Of a DNA stretch of 64,000 nt, positions 10,286 through 21,669 are shown in pieces. Position 1 is the first letter of the stretch. The number at the start of each line of letters is the position of its first letter. Origin of the DNA: Botryotinia globosa (taxonomy: Eukaryota; Ascomycota; Leotiomycetes; Helotiales; Sclerotiniaceae); the NCBI GenBank assembly GCA_014898425.1, contig RCSZ01000016.1, positions 558,001-622,000 of the forward strand. The letters run 5' to 3'. The notes beneath the pieces are model-generated. The model searched no databases and was not told where the DNA came from. It saw only the letters and a program-made list of their open reading frames with translations. Made by a program: the position numbers and the translations under genes.

Positions 10286-13107
10286 ATGGCGCATCTTGCA
10301 AAGCTGGGAGCTTTAACGGATGAGCTTGTCACATTAATCACTTCCTTCTCCCCACAGGTAAACATCTTTGTTCTTATTGGATCATCTTCTTTGCTGCTTC
10401 AATGTCTTCAGAATCAAAGGGCTGACCAATTTAGTCTGATCCTGGCAGGTTCAATACTTGTCGAGAAACTGCTCTTCGAGCACTCAGACATGGTAACTAC
10501 AATCGAACGAACCAATTTGATATTCAGGATAGGCTTGAAGGTCTCGACGAAAAGTTTCGAGTATTCAATGAAGATCCACTCGCAGATGCGCTCAAGGAGC
10601 GTCTGCAGAAACTACCTGAGCTGAAATTGAAATGGACATCCGAAATTCTACATCTACTTCTTGAATTATCGAATAAGCCAGTTTCCAAGTCGAGGATTGA
10701 AGATCTGGAATTGATCAAAGTTTTGGATTCTGAAACCGAGCCCCCTTTGAAATGGCGAGATCTTGTTGCCGAGGATCCTCTGCTACGTGAAAAAAGTATT
10801 TGGAGGAATGTCGATTTTGGGGCGGATAGTTCTGATGATGATGATGATGCCTTTGGAGATACTCGATCAGAATTGACAGAGTCGACCAGATCAACAGGAG
10901 AATCGAGTTTGGATGATGACAACACCAGGAGACCCCAAGATTTCATTGTGAATACACTTGAGGAGGATACCTTGGATAAATTGAGGAAGGCACAATTTTG
11001 GCAGAAACCACCAAGCGTAAATGGCATTCAGCTAAAAACTGTTAGAAAACCTATCACCGAACTTCAGGGGGTTCGAGAAATCCTCTTCATGCTTGCTGGA
11101 TCGTTGAGCTCCCTTTTCGAATCAAACCCTCGTGATATTCGGATTATTAAAGCCTTGAAGGGTTATACCTTCAAGCATTTGACTCCGGAAGGTTATGATA
11201 TGCTAATGGAAACCTTTGCATCTCAAGGCTCAGCATTAGCTGTTCTTCGAGCCTGGGTAAAACAACCTCAAAATGTGCCATTGTTACAGGTTCTGAAGTC
11301 ATCTATTTCTCAGCGGCTTATGGATTTGGACACTAGGCTATCCAACATTCAGAGCAGATTTGTCGCCCCATCGAAAGACGTTGTTGTGAGTCTTCTAAGT
11401 CTGCAAAACGAATTGGCAGATTTTACCAAATATCTTAGCAGACTGGCCGATATCATCAAAAGAGTTGAGCATGATCCATATGCACATGCTTTCCGGTATC
11501 TTGAGTTCCTATACGATGAAACTTGTACCTCTCAAATGGCTGGAGATGATGATATGTATTCCTTCATGGGTAAGATTTTCTTTCAGTGCTTTCAAATCTA
11601 CCTAAGGCCAATAAGATCATGGATGGAGGAAGGTGAGCTCAGCAGTGGAGATAACGTATTCTTTGTCTCTGAAGTTACTGGGAACTCAGATCCGTCTTCA
11701 ATTTGGCAGTCTCGTTTTAAGTTACGCAAGACTCAAAGTGGCGTATTGCATGCTCCGAATTTCCTTCAAACTGCCGCGGAAAGAATCTTCAATACTGGCA
11801 AAAGCGTTGTTGTTCTGAAGCAGCTAAATCAATTCGAATCTGTACGATTAAAGAGGAAGATAGAACCAAAGCTCGACTTGGATTCCGTGTGCAATACCTC
11901 CAAATTTTTCTTGGCCCCTTTCTCCGAGTTGTTTGACGTAGCTTTCGAAAAATGGATCAGAAGCAAGCATCATCATACCTCAAATAAATTGCGCCAAACT
12001 CTGTTCGACTCTTGCGGTTTACATAATGCCCTCGATGCATTAGCTCATGTCTACTTTATCGCCGATGGTATTTCTTCCTCCAGCTTCATGTCATCTATTT
12101 TCGATAAGTTAGATACGTTAGATTCTTCCTGGAATGATCGCTTCCCGTTGACAGAGCTCGCACAAAGTACAATTGGTTCCCATCCATCCATAATCCCAGA
12201 ACGACTTCGACTTCGAATCCGACCTCTTTCACAAAGGAGTCGAGATATCAATAGATGTCGAAAATCAGTCAAGGTACTCTCCATAATCGAACCTATATAT
12301 CACCTCTCTTGGCCTGTCCAAATAATACTTACTCCACAAACAATACCCTTATATCAAGCAATCTTTACCTTTCTCTTCCAAATTCGTCGCAGTTCTCATA
12401 TTCTCTCCAGAGAACGTTTAGTATCCGATCGTCATAGTTTGACCAGTACTACCGATGAACGTTCCCTCTACTACTCCCTCCGAACTCGTCTTCTCTGGTT
12501 TTACTACACTCTATACTATTACCTCACATCCTTAGTAATAGAACAACGCTCCCGAAAAATGTATCAGAATCTTCAAGAGGTCGAGGATATTGATGCAATG
12601 ATTCGTGTCCATAAACTATTCATCAAGCGCATTACCGATGAATGTCTCCTTGGTAGCAAGCTTGAGCTGATTCATAAGACTATCATCAAAATACTTGATC
12701 TGGGTATCAGACTAGAAGACGCGCAGGCTGCAAATGCAGCTCTTAGCAAAGAGACAATGGAAAAACAACAGGAGATCATGGATCTATCACTCGCGTCTCT
12801 AGATTTGCCACCAACGCCGCGAAAATCGACAAATATGAGGATGAGTATGAGGATGAGTCTTGCAAAGCAAAGGGACGAGGACTCGGAGGATGAAATGGAG
12901 GTGGATTTGAGTATTTTATCACCCGGAATGGAAGATCGTGGTGTCGAATCGTATGTGCAGAAGTTGAAGAGTATGAAAGGAGAATTTGATAGATTAGTTC
13001 GGTTCGTAGGGAGTGGGTTGAGGGGGGTGGCTAGGGCGAGCGGAGGAGAGGAGGCAAAAGCCTGGGATGTGTTGGGGGAGATGATCGAAGGGGGTTTGGA
13101 TACATAG
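10286..13107 (+). CDS. Gamma-tubulin complex component, GCP5-like (Spc97/Spc98 family, 2 exons)
   Basis: Exons are 10286-10357 and 10435-13107, giving 914 residues. The 77-nt intron has a CTGAC branch and a TTTAG acceptor. The joined exons give an N-terminal ETALRALRHGNY..TNQFD segment that resembles remembered GCP5 sequences. The N-terminal grip-like region is followed by an acidic, Ser-rich linker (~residues 175-220). The grip2-like C-terminal half contains PIYHLSWPVQIILTPQTIPL and YQAIFTFLFQIRRSSHIL. The family builds the gamma-tubulin ring complex that nucleates microtubules at spindle pole bodies. Assignment to Spc97/98 is solid; GCP5 rather than GCP4 or GCP6 is an inference from the N-terminal motif and length. 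Confidence 0.85.
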
Positions 13108-13502
13108 GTCTGTATAAAGTAGACGAAATTCACAGTAATGTCCAACAATGAGAATCATACACCACTCGGTGCCTTATCCAACCCAGACATGAATGAGTGC
13201 GAGTGCATTCAGCATATGTAGACGGATATGCTTCCTACTTGTGGCTGACCAATCGCATGCGGGGGTTTCATTCTATCCCTCACTCAGGTTGCATAGTTTC
13301 ACTCACTCTCTGGTAAATGTTTATGGATAATGTTGATGACGAAGATGATTTGTTATAATTCGGAATGAAGCCAAAGATAATTAATGGATAATCACCAAAT
13401 GATTTCCTTCAATTAACCTTAGGTAAGCAAGCCTGTTATGTCGCCGCTTTATTTGGGAAGTGCGGGAAGTGCGGGGCAGGGGGAATGAATATATGAAGTA
13501 AA

Positions 13503-13537
13503 CCTTTCCTTTCCTTTCCTTTCCTTTCCTTTCCTTC
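13503..13537. repeat. (CTTTC)n microsatellite
   Basis: Seven consecutive TTTCC/CTTTC pentamers form an uninterrupted pyrimidine tract. Confidence 0.85.
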
Positions 13538-13681
13538 CCAACCTTACCTAGCACCCAGCACCTAGGACCGCTACCACCTTTGCTCTTTCCGCCAAGAAGG
13601 CTGTTGCTGCCCATCGTTAAATGATCGTGCGATCTGATAATTGGGAAAGATATCAATAATTACATCTTATCTTCCCCTGCC

Positions 13682-13745
13682 TGCGGTGAAGAAGAAGGAG
13701 AAGAAGAAGAAGAAAGAAAGAGGAAGAAAAAAAGAAGAAGAAAAG
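13682..13745. repeat. GAA-rich purine tract
   Basis: About 60 bases are almost purely A and G (GAAGAAGGAGAAGAAG...), a purine-strand microsatellite about 1.2 kb upstream of the SAMDC start codon. Confidence 0.8.
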
Positions 13746-14262
13746 AGTATAAATCCCTCATCCTCCAACTTTTCATTTCTGTCTTCGCTGTCACATTCAC
13801 CTCAAATTGCCTTCTTCATTTTTACTCCAGCTACTTATTAAGTATTATCCTCATAGAGCTTCTATAAAAAGTTCTAGAACTTTTGGTAGGTCGTCGAACT
13901 GTTCATGTCAATTAAATACTGGTGCTGGTGGTGCGAAATAAACTGACCAATGACGCATGTTGTCTTAGACCTTCCCTACCTATATTACCCAAAACAAAAA
14001 GAAAAGTTTTTCCAAGCAACCAACGCAACGCAACAAATCCACACTTCACCCATAGAAAGACCCATTTGAACGACTCAAGACTCAAGAGTCTTCTTCGTAT
14101 TGCTACTTTGCTGCTACTTTGCTATTCTTTGACATTTCAATGAAGATTTCAATGAATATATATCATTGTTGAAATTGCAATCTTTGCAACCAAAGTCACA
14201 GTCAGTGTTAGGTACACTTGACTGCGAATACCACTTCCCTATCAGTACTTTATCAATTCTCT

Positions 14263-14558
14263 ATGAGCACTAAAGATCTACTACGCTTCCTTTCCAAACC
14301 AGCAAAGTAAGAATTTCCATTCACCTCTTCTATCTGCCAGTATATTCTTCCACAGTTCAACGCCTTCTACGGCTCCAATTCTGAACGTTGGGACGTGAAC
14401 AGCCAGATGATTTGATTACGAGCGTCTTGGTGACTCGCGAAAAGCAATAATTCACTTGATAAAGCGGAGAATGATTAAATTTTTCTTTTTGAATCATACC
14501 AAATCTTCTTCCATTTTGCTAACCATCGATCTCCTTTCTCTTCTCTAGGCCCAGATAA
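14263..14558 (+). promoter_or_regulatory. Spliced upstream ORF in the SAMDC 5' leader
   Basis: A short ORF begins at 14263. Read through the genome it stops after 15 codons at a TAA (14308-14310) that overlaps a consensus donor (GTAAGA, 14307). Splicing to the acceptor CTCTAG at 14548, which has a GCTAAC branch site and pyrimidine tract before it, yields a 17-residue uORF, MSTKDLLRFLSKPAKPR, ending at TAA 14556-14558. SAM decarboxylase mRNAs in animals and plants are known to be polyamine-controlled through short uORFs; this one may act similarly, but the peptide is not one I recognise. Confidence 0.6.
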
Positions 14559-14960
14559 CACCAGCCACGCCCCAAAACACTCAAACCAACCCCATTACCT
14601 AAAACTGCAGATACTACTCGTCTGCTAGACCCGATATCTTCTCACGGTATCGGCATCTATCAGAGCGAGCTCAACGAATCCAACATTCCTTCGGTTAAGG
14701 ACTTTTTCATCCCTCTTTGCACCCGACCTCCTTAACGTCTCCTACGTGACGTCTATACTCTAAACATCTTGCTGGCTTCGCCAGCACATCCTATATCCCA
14801 CGGTTCTGTGGGCCTTCTCTTCTCAGCCGAACACCGCAAGGTTCGTCTGGGTGGCAGATAGTGCTTCACAGTACTTTGCCAAATAGCAAAAACACACATA
14901 GCCTGCCAAAATCAAGCATAAACTCGATACTACGTGCATTATCGCACCCTCACGTTAGAG
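14559..14960 (+). promoter_or_regulatory. ATG-free SAMDC leader with three small hairpins
   Basis: Not one ATG occurs between the spliced uORF and the SAMDC start codon (402 nt; about six would be expected by chance). This is the signature of a leader scanned by ribosomes. Three consecutive hairpins lie at 14771-14785 (GCTGGC/GCCAGC, loop TTC), 14797-14812 (CCCAC/GTGGG) and 14828-14845 (CGAAC/GTTCG). Confidence 0.55.
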
Positions 14961-16612
14961 ATGGTCAACCTCGAAATCCCATCTCAATATACATTTTCAC
15001 CTTCTGAAGCTACACCTCAGCTCACTATTAATCGCGATGCTACTATCGATCTCGATTCTAGCAATGCTTTCGAAGGTTCGTATCTTGTACACTATTCTGG
15101 AGACATAAGCTGACAATTTTAGGCCCAGAAAAGCTTCTAGAAGTTTGGTTTGCTCCCTCTCCAAAGGACTTGCCTATCGGTGCTAGAGAAGATGGACTCA
15201 AGTCCGTCTCAGCCGAAACTTGGACAGGAATGCTAGATCTTGTAAATTGCAAGGTCTTGTCAGTCGTTGAGTCTGAGCATGTTGATGCCTACCTTCTCTC
15301 TGAATCCAGCATGTTCGTTTTTCCCCATAAGCTTATTCTCAAGACTTGCGGTACTACCACCTTATTGCTTGGGCTCCGTCGAATGTTGCGAATTGCGGCC
15401 GTCCATGCAGGTTTCCCGGTCCAAGATTGTGAATCTCCTGATAACGTCAAGACTGCTGCCAAACCCTACCGAGTCTTTTATAGCCGAAAAAACTTCTTGT
15501 TCCCTGAGAAGCAGCAAGGTCCACATCGTAGCTGGAAAGATGAAGTCAAATATCTCGATGACATGTTCTTAGGTGGAAGCGCCTATATGGTTGGCAAGAT
15601 GAACGGAGATCACTGGTACCTATACTTGACTAACCCTAATACCGATCTCACACCGCCTCGAACCCCGGATGCAGAAAGATCGGTCACGGAGACTAAAGTC
15701 TTGAACATGCCCAACCAGGCTCTATCTTCCTCGGATGGCGATTGTTCCCAAGGACCAGATGAAACCCTAGAGATTCTCATGACTGATCTGGAGCCAAACA
15801 ATGCCAAACAATTTTATCTTGATCACGCAGTCGCGGCCGCGGAGACTAAGTATGCTAGTCGGGCCATCGAAGCACGAAAGGATGCAGAAGACAGTCTTGG
15901 TGAATTGAGTCGAACCGATTTGAGAATCAGTGGTGCAACGGCCGGAAGTACCAACGCCGATGAAACTTTTGACGTTTTTAGCAACACATCTTCCGATCAC
16001 AACGGAGGTCTTGTCACACCGGAAGATGAGGTATCATTCCCTGAAGAGCTTGGAACTGAGGGTCACGCTCTTGGTACGGTAGTCTCCGAAGCTTGCGGTC
16101 TATCGGATGTTTATCCTACCTCGAAGTACCCTGATGCACGGGTTGATGCTTACCTCTTCACTCCGTGCGGATTTTCAGCCAATGGAGTTATTCCAGCTCC
16201 TGATCAAGCAGGTGCTGCCACGCACTACTTCACGGTACATGTTACGCCTGAACCTCAATGCTCGTATGCGTCATTCGAGACCAACGTGCCTGGCTGCCAG
16301 ACTGGTCGTGAGACGGCTGACATTATCGAGCACGTTGTTGATATTTTCAAGCCCGGCCGTTTCAGTGTTACTCTCTTTGAATCGAAGAACAATTCAGCCG
16401 AGGGAAGAGAATTAACATTGCTTGGTGATTCTGCATCTGCCATGAAGAGTGCAGGCGCCGCTCGCTTGAGAAGTGCCAGAATGGAAAACATTCCCGGATA
16501 TCGTAGAGTTGATAGGATCGTACACGACTTTGATGGCTACGACCTCGTCTTCCGTTATTACGAGCAAGTTGGTTGGGAAGGTAAAGCTCCACGATTGGGA
16601 GAGATTGATTAA
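14961..16612 (+). CDS. SPE2: S-adenosylmethionine decarboxylase proenzyme (2 exons)
   Basis: Exons are 14961-15075 and 15123-16612, giving 534 residues. AdoMetDC makes decarboxylated SAM, the aminopropyl donor for spermidine and spermine. The proenzyme self-cleaves before a serine that becomes the pyruvoyl cofactor. The site is LSESSMFVFPHK, so cleavage is expected at E99|S100. Other family landmarks are LILKTCGTTTLL just downstream, SYASFETNVP near residue 415, and FEGPEKLLEVWF at the start of exon 2. The N-terminus is about 30 residues longer than in the short animal enzymes, and an acidic insert (~residues 210-330) lengthens the middle, as in other filamentous fungi. Upstream lies a spliced uORF and a structured leader, suggesting translational control by polyamines. 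It is cytosolic. Confidence 0.95.
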
Positions 16613-17740
16613 GTGGCTGGGGGATTGCACGACCTATAGATTATTATTTTTATCATCGGTTTCACTTCTACTTCCATTCTTTTCATCTCTAGCTTGTCAA
16701 GGTGCTCCTCAGAGCCGACACATCAACTATCTTTCCATTAACAACAGTCGGCATGCATAGTGGCATCGAGCCAATATATGATCATCTCTTAGCACCAATT
16801 GAATATACAACCTTTCACTCAGGAATCAAGACTCAGTATGACACATTATGCACATCAGAAAATCAAGTACAACATTAGATAGCATAGCCTCTGTGATAGA
16901 TGAATGAATACCAATAATTATGCATGCATAACATGAAGGGCGAAAGGTCGCAGCAATCGCGACCATATTCTTGAGCCGGTGAACGTGAACGCGTGGAAAC
17001 GAATGTTCATTTCGATTCAATTGGTTAAGTAGCATTAGTATGGAAAGGCATGATGGTGATGAAGGTGGCATTATCTCGAGTATCTCAACAACAAAGTGTG
17101 GGAACCGATTAGACATGTAATGGATTGAATTGAAGAATTGATCAAATTTCTGACGATGCGAGGGGAATAATATGATATGAGATACGAACCCAGATACTTG
17201 CACCTAAAGCTCTTTAAAAGCTGCAGGAGTATAAGAATAGAAATGTCTATTTTCGTTACTTCATGGATCGCGTTCTCATGCAAGTCATTTTTCACGATTC
17301 GAGAACGAAAAGAACGCGAAGAATCGCCATTTCTCCTCGATCTTTTAATTGAGACGCGAAGATCTTCTTATACTTCAGGTGAGTCGCGTTTTCTCGCGAT
17401 GGAAAAGGTTTCCATTAGTTCGTACTATGACATGAGATTTCCTCATCCCTTTCCCCCCTGGCGTGGCGAAAGAGCCACTAGTTTTGAGCTGTGGGCGAAT
17501 GGCATTGCGGAATTGAGATTGCATGATTGAGATGTGTCTCGCTTGTGGGTTGGTGATCCTGGCTGGGCTTATGATTCTCATGATGGTATCCCGGTTTGGA
17601 CTTGGACGTACGGGGGGGTTTGTGAGAGTGGTTTTGGGTTTTTCGGGACGTTTTGAACACTTATTGGGAGGGGCAATGGGGATTGGAGGGTTTTCGCGTG
17701 GGCTACGCGCTGGTGATGCGTGATTGAGTGGGAGGTGTTG

Positions 17741-17788
17741 GATTGGAATTGGAATTGGAATTGGAATTGGCATTGGCATTGGCATTGG
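17741..17788. repeat. (GGAATT)n/(GGCATT)n hexamer repeat
   Basis: Eight consecutive hexamers occur, first GGAATT then GGCATT, with the switch half-way. On the minus strand they read as alternating Pro and Ile or Met. Confidence 0.85.
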
Positions 17789-18190
17789 ATTTGGTTATGC
17801 AGAGGAGATCTGAGTAGATGGGCGAATGCTGGAGCTAGGTCGATATGAGTAAGTATTGTGCTAGTGAGGTTGAGAAATGAGGGTATGTATGTACTCATTC
17901 ATAGATGTAAGGAGTGGATATGTATGGATGAACAAGCAGGCATACTCTATACATATATGTATGTATATACCGTATCAGGTATTCCAAAAGGGGAATGGAA
18001 ACGAGAGGCTTTCCAATATAGACCTGCATTCCCCCTACTCATCTTCTCTTTTCGTGCTCCCTCTCCCTCTCTATCTATCTTGTTTTGATCTCTCTTGATT
18101 GTTTTGATCTTTGTGACTTTGATTCCGAATTCAATTAAAGTTTTCTTGCTTGTGTGGGGAAAGATATTGATATTGTTTACCTTCCATCAC

Positions 18191-18260
18191 CTCTCGACTC
18201 TCGACTCTCGACTCTCGACTCTCGACTCTCGACTCTCGACTCTCGACTCTCGACTCTCGA
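18191..18260. repeat. (CTCTCGA)n heptamer array
   Basis: Ten perfect tandem copies of the 7-bp unit CTCTCGA lie about 460 bp upstream of the next start codon. Confidence 0.9.
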
Positions 18261-18724
18261 GCCTCTTCATAGTACATTGTACTCTTCATCAAAAGCCATC
18301 AAGTTATTGCTAGCTCAAGTAGCTTGACAGAATAACTTCCATCTAACCTTTCCAAACATAACGAAGCGATCCAAGCAAGGCTAAGAGCTCTCAAATCTCG
18401 ATTTGCCAACCCCGACACACTGCACTGCACTGCACACACTGTACCCCCCATCTCCACTTTATTCGCTCCTTTCGCGAACGCGACTGGCTTCTTTTTCTTC
18501 CTTTTCCTGCCACCACCTTTTTGACATCCTTCCTACGAAATACTTGAAGCACAGCATCATAGTTAATTATCTACTTCCATTCAAATCTTGAGAAAATCAT
18601 TTCACTCATTTACTCAACATCACTGATAGCAATTGATTCACATCTCATCCGAAAAGGAAAGATTTGGAGAAAGATAAACAAGCGGAAAACCCAAATTGAT
18701 CCCTGTTCAACAGAGATTGCAATC

Positions 18725-20190
18725 ATGACTTCACATATGCCAATGGGAACGGCTAGACAACCATTTGCTCCATTGAATAGTTCACGTCTCCAGAACATCA
18801 CGAGTATCAAGAATCGTCAAAATGGTATGCCTAAAGTTCACTTCATCACAATAGCAGTACCTGTCTCTCGACTGCTACAATCCACTCTTTCTTACCTACT
18901 TGACATGATCTACATTTGAACATGATACTTACATCCCACCTAGCTCTATCACCCAATAATACCTCTCCTAAACGCAAAGCTACATCATTCGAATCCGACG
19001 ATGATTCCGAAAACGTTGATCCTATATTCTTCGAATCTCCCAAGCGATCCAAGGCTGTTGAGGAAACCAAAGATACCTACTCAAAACCTACAAGCTACTT
19101 CTTAACCAAAGCCCCTCCATCTCCCACCGAAGCGTCGCTTACCTCTCCTCTCAAACCTATCAAATCTACCACTCAGCGAAAGATCCTACAAACTCGTATT
19201 CAAACACCAAAAGCCACCACCACGGCCCCGAAATCTACACCCCTTACCGCTCCAGCGGGTCGTTCGCCTACTAGAAAGCGCGTCGGAATCCTTAACAATC
19301 ACCGTCGTGCTTCTGGTTCAATAACCCGCGTTGATCCCCCTAAATTCTCCACCTCAAAGCCTAGCGGTCTCAGCTTCTCAATCGATGCCGCTCTTTCAGG
19401 AACCATTCCATCATATGGCGCACGTCAACGTCAACGTCCAGCTCTCTCTTCCAAGGGCACAAAGGCTCAAACCTCTCAAAAAGAAATCCCCTCCTCCATT
19501 CGTGCACCTGAAGGCAAATCGTCCTGGTTCTTCCAAATTCACGAAGACACAGAAGAGGAACACGCGACCAATCTTATGGAACATAGTACTGGTATTCTCG
19601 ATATTTCCTCCGACGAAGAAACACTCAACATATTGAGAGACGAGAGAGGCAAAGAGAATGTTCCACCTCTAGATGATATCTCTCAAACACGTACTTCGCT
19701 TACTGCTTTCGCTTCGAGTTCTTCCATGTCTATGTCTCGTAAAGATGATATGGAGATTAGAGAAATGAAAAACAGGATTAAGATGCAACAAAAGAAACGA
19801 AAGGAAATGGAAGAGGGTGCTATCGATGTTGATAGAGCTCCATTGGGAGAGATGAGGAAAGAAGATTTCTATGCAGAAGGTTGTGATGAGAAGAGTGTTT
19901 TTATCATTCTTCCGGATCCTGAACCTGAGGTTTCGGTCGAAGAAGAAGCTGAGAAAGAGACGCAGGAGCTCTTGGAACAAGAAGAACAAATCCCAGAGCC
20001 TCAAAACACAACCCCATTACCAGAGCCACTATCTGCGGTTTACGCGCCTGGAAAAGGGAAAGGGAAAGGAAAGGGAAAAGAAATCGATATTGAGTTTCTC
20101 ATGCAAAAGAAAGTGGTAGAACCGATGGAGAAACCGGAAGCGGATTTCGTCGTTTGGGAAAGTGGAAGTGCGAAGGATGAAAATGAATGA
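18725..20190 (+). CDS. Fungal protein with KEN-box and D-box-like motifs (2 exons)
   Basis: Exons are 18725-18824 and 18944-20190, giving 448 residues (donor GTATGC, acceptor CACCTAG, phases matched). I cannot name the family. The protein is largely disordered, with Ser/Thr-Pro sites (SPKRK, SPTRKRV, TSPLKP) that suit CDK phosphorylation and basic clusters that suit nuclear import. A structured-looking motif SSWFFQIHEDTEEEH is followed by HSTGILDISSDEE. A KEN sequence (RGKENVPPL, ~residue 270) and RAPLGEM, an RxxL destruction-box-like motif, lie further on. Next comes a predicted helix rich in Lys/Glu (MKNRIKMQQKKRKEMEEG) and a GKGKGKGK run near the C-terminus. The combination suggests a cell-cycle protein degraded by the APC/C; that is inference. 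Confidence 0.75.
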
Positions 20191-20753
20191 GCGGCTCGTT
20201 TCAAAAAGGAATGTGTATGGGCTCATGAGTTTATGTGTATGATTTTTTTGCGAGGGCACTTTGGGATTGTACTTGGAGGAGTTAATGACTTGTCTGTAGG
20301 CTTGTTTGGTTGTATATGGATGGATCAATGCGTGGATGGAATGGTTGCAGGGTTACTGGGTTGCGTGATTATATTTGCATATATTGGCTTCTTGTCGTGT
20401 TATTTCTATCTTTGTTTGTGTTAGGAAGCTTGGGAAGTTTGGGAGGGGTTTTAGTAGATGGAAAGCTATTTGATATTGCGATTGCTACTACTATTGGAAG
20501 AACCAAAAAATAAGTTGATCTTTTAAGTAACATTTCCACTCGGTCTATTTGTTTGTGATTATCCTGGTGTGATGTTTGAAAGGTGGTGGGTGCAGTACAG
20601 TGGAATGAAGTGAAGTGAAGCAAAAAAGTTTGTGGAAGCTTTGTTTGTGTACAAAAAAAATGTATAATATAAATTGAGTTTGAAGAGAAGCCGATAGAGG
20701 GGTTGGAGGGTGGGGTGTGGGGTATGGAAGCGAGAATTTCAATGCGTTGGGCT

Positions 20754-20818
20754 GGGGAGGGGAGTGGGGAGAAGGGGTATTGATTCGCTTGGTGATAGAG
20801 GGAGGGGGAGGGGAGGGG
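20754..20818 (+). other. G-quadruplex-prone tracts
   Basis: Two runs satisfy the usual G4 pattern of four G3+ tracts with loops of 1-7 nt: 20754-20777 (GGGGAGG..TGGGG..AAGGGG) and 20800-20818 (GGGAGGGGGAGGGGAGGGG). A weaker G-tract follows at 20827-20843. Folding is predicted, not shown. Confidence 0.6.
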
Positions 20819-21242
20819 AAGAAAGGCGGGGTAAGGGGCGGGGTAGAGATGTGGAGATGTGGAGATGGAAAGGTGTGAGGGTATGAGGGTGTGAGGGTGT
20901 GAGGGTGTGAGGAGGTTATGTGTATATATGTGTATGTGTATGTGTAGTATATATGTGCATGTGTATATATGTACTTGCGTGTGAGGAAAAGAAAAGAAAT
21001 AGTAAGAGAGGATGGATGGATGGATGGGTGGATGGATGGATAGATGGATGGAGCAGGGGATGAGGATGAGGAGGGGCTGGAAAGGTTGGAAAGGGTTTAG
21101 AAGGTGATTGATTTGAACTTGTTTGGGGATGAATGGGTGGAGGTTTACCGATTGCTTTACTCCTGGGTTCTTGCTGGTTGGGACTCGGGAGGAGGTTCTG
21201 GGTTCGTGGTTATGTGGACGTAGAGTGGTAGGTGGTGTTGGG

Positions 21243-21669
21243 ATTTTATTTTATTTTATTTTATTTTATTTTATTTTATTTTATTTTATTTTATTTTATT
21301 TTATTTTATTTTATTTTATTTTATTTTATTTTATTTTATTTTATTTTATTTTATTTTATTTTATTTATTTTATTTTATTTTATTTTATTTTATTTTATTT
21401 TATTTTATTTTATTTTATTTTATTTTATTTTATTTTATTTTATTTTATTTTATTTTATTTTATTTTATTTTATTTATTTTATTTTATTTTATTTTATTTT
21501 ATTTTATTTTATTTTATTTTATTTTATTTTATTTTATTTTATTTTATTTTATTTTATTTTATTTTATTTTATTTTATTTTATTTTATTTTATTTTATTTT
21601 ATTTTATTTTATTTTATTTTATTTTATTTTATTTTATTTTATTTTATTTTATTTTATTTTATTTTATTA
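21243..21669. repeat. Giant (TTTTA)n microsatellite, ~85 copies
   Basis: An almost pure ATTTT pentamer tract runs for about 427 bp. It is broken only twice by a 4-base unit (near 21361 and 21471), which shifts the phase of the repeat. The repeat has no stop codon in any forward frame, so long artificial ORFs of the pentapeptide ILFYF appear. Confidence 0.95.

Larger units (their letters stand above)
13108..14262. other. Intergenic between gamma-tubulin gene and SAMDC leader
   Basis: No gene is recognised. The stretch holds two simple repeats (13503-13537 and 13682-13745) and the probable promoter and transcript start of the SAM decarboxylase gene toward its right end. Confidence 0.5.
16613..18724. 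other. Repeat-rich intergenic region
   Basis: No gene is supported over 2.1 kb. The open frames at 17375-17785 are produced by the GGAATT/GGCATT repeat at 17741-17788. A heptamer array lies at 18191-18260. The last few hundred bases are pyrimidine-rich and probably form the leader of the next gene. Confidence 0.5.

Noticed and set aside
14559..14735. 59-codon open stretch in frame after the uORF stop (ends IPLCTRPP)
   Set aside because: It looks protein-like, but has no ATG, and no splice choice joins it in frame to the uORF start; an open stretch this long has a several-percent chance probability.
17375..17785. Minus-strand ORF starting with alternating Met-Pro/Ile-Pro
   Set aside because: It is created by the GGAATT/GGCATT hexamer repeat; the rest is random in composition.
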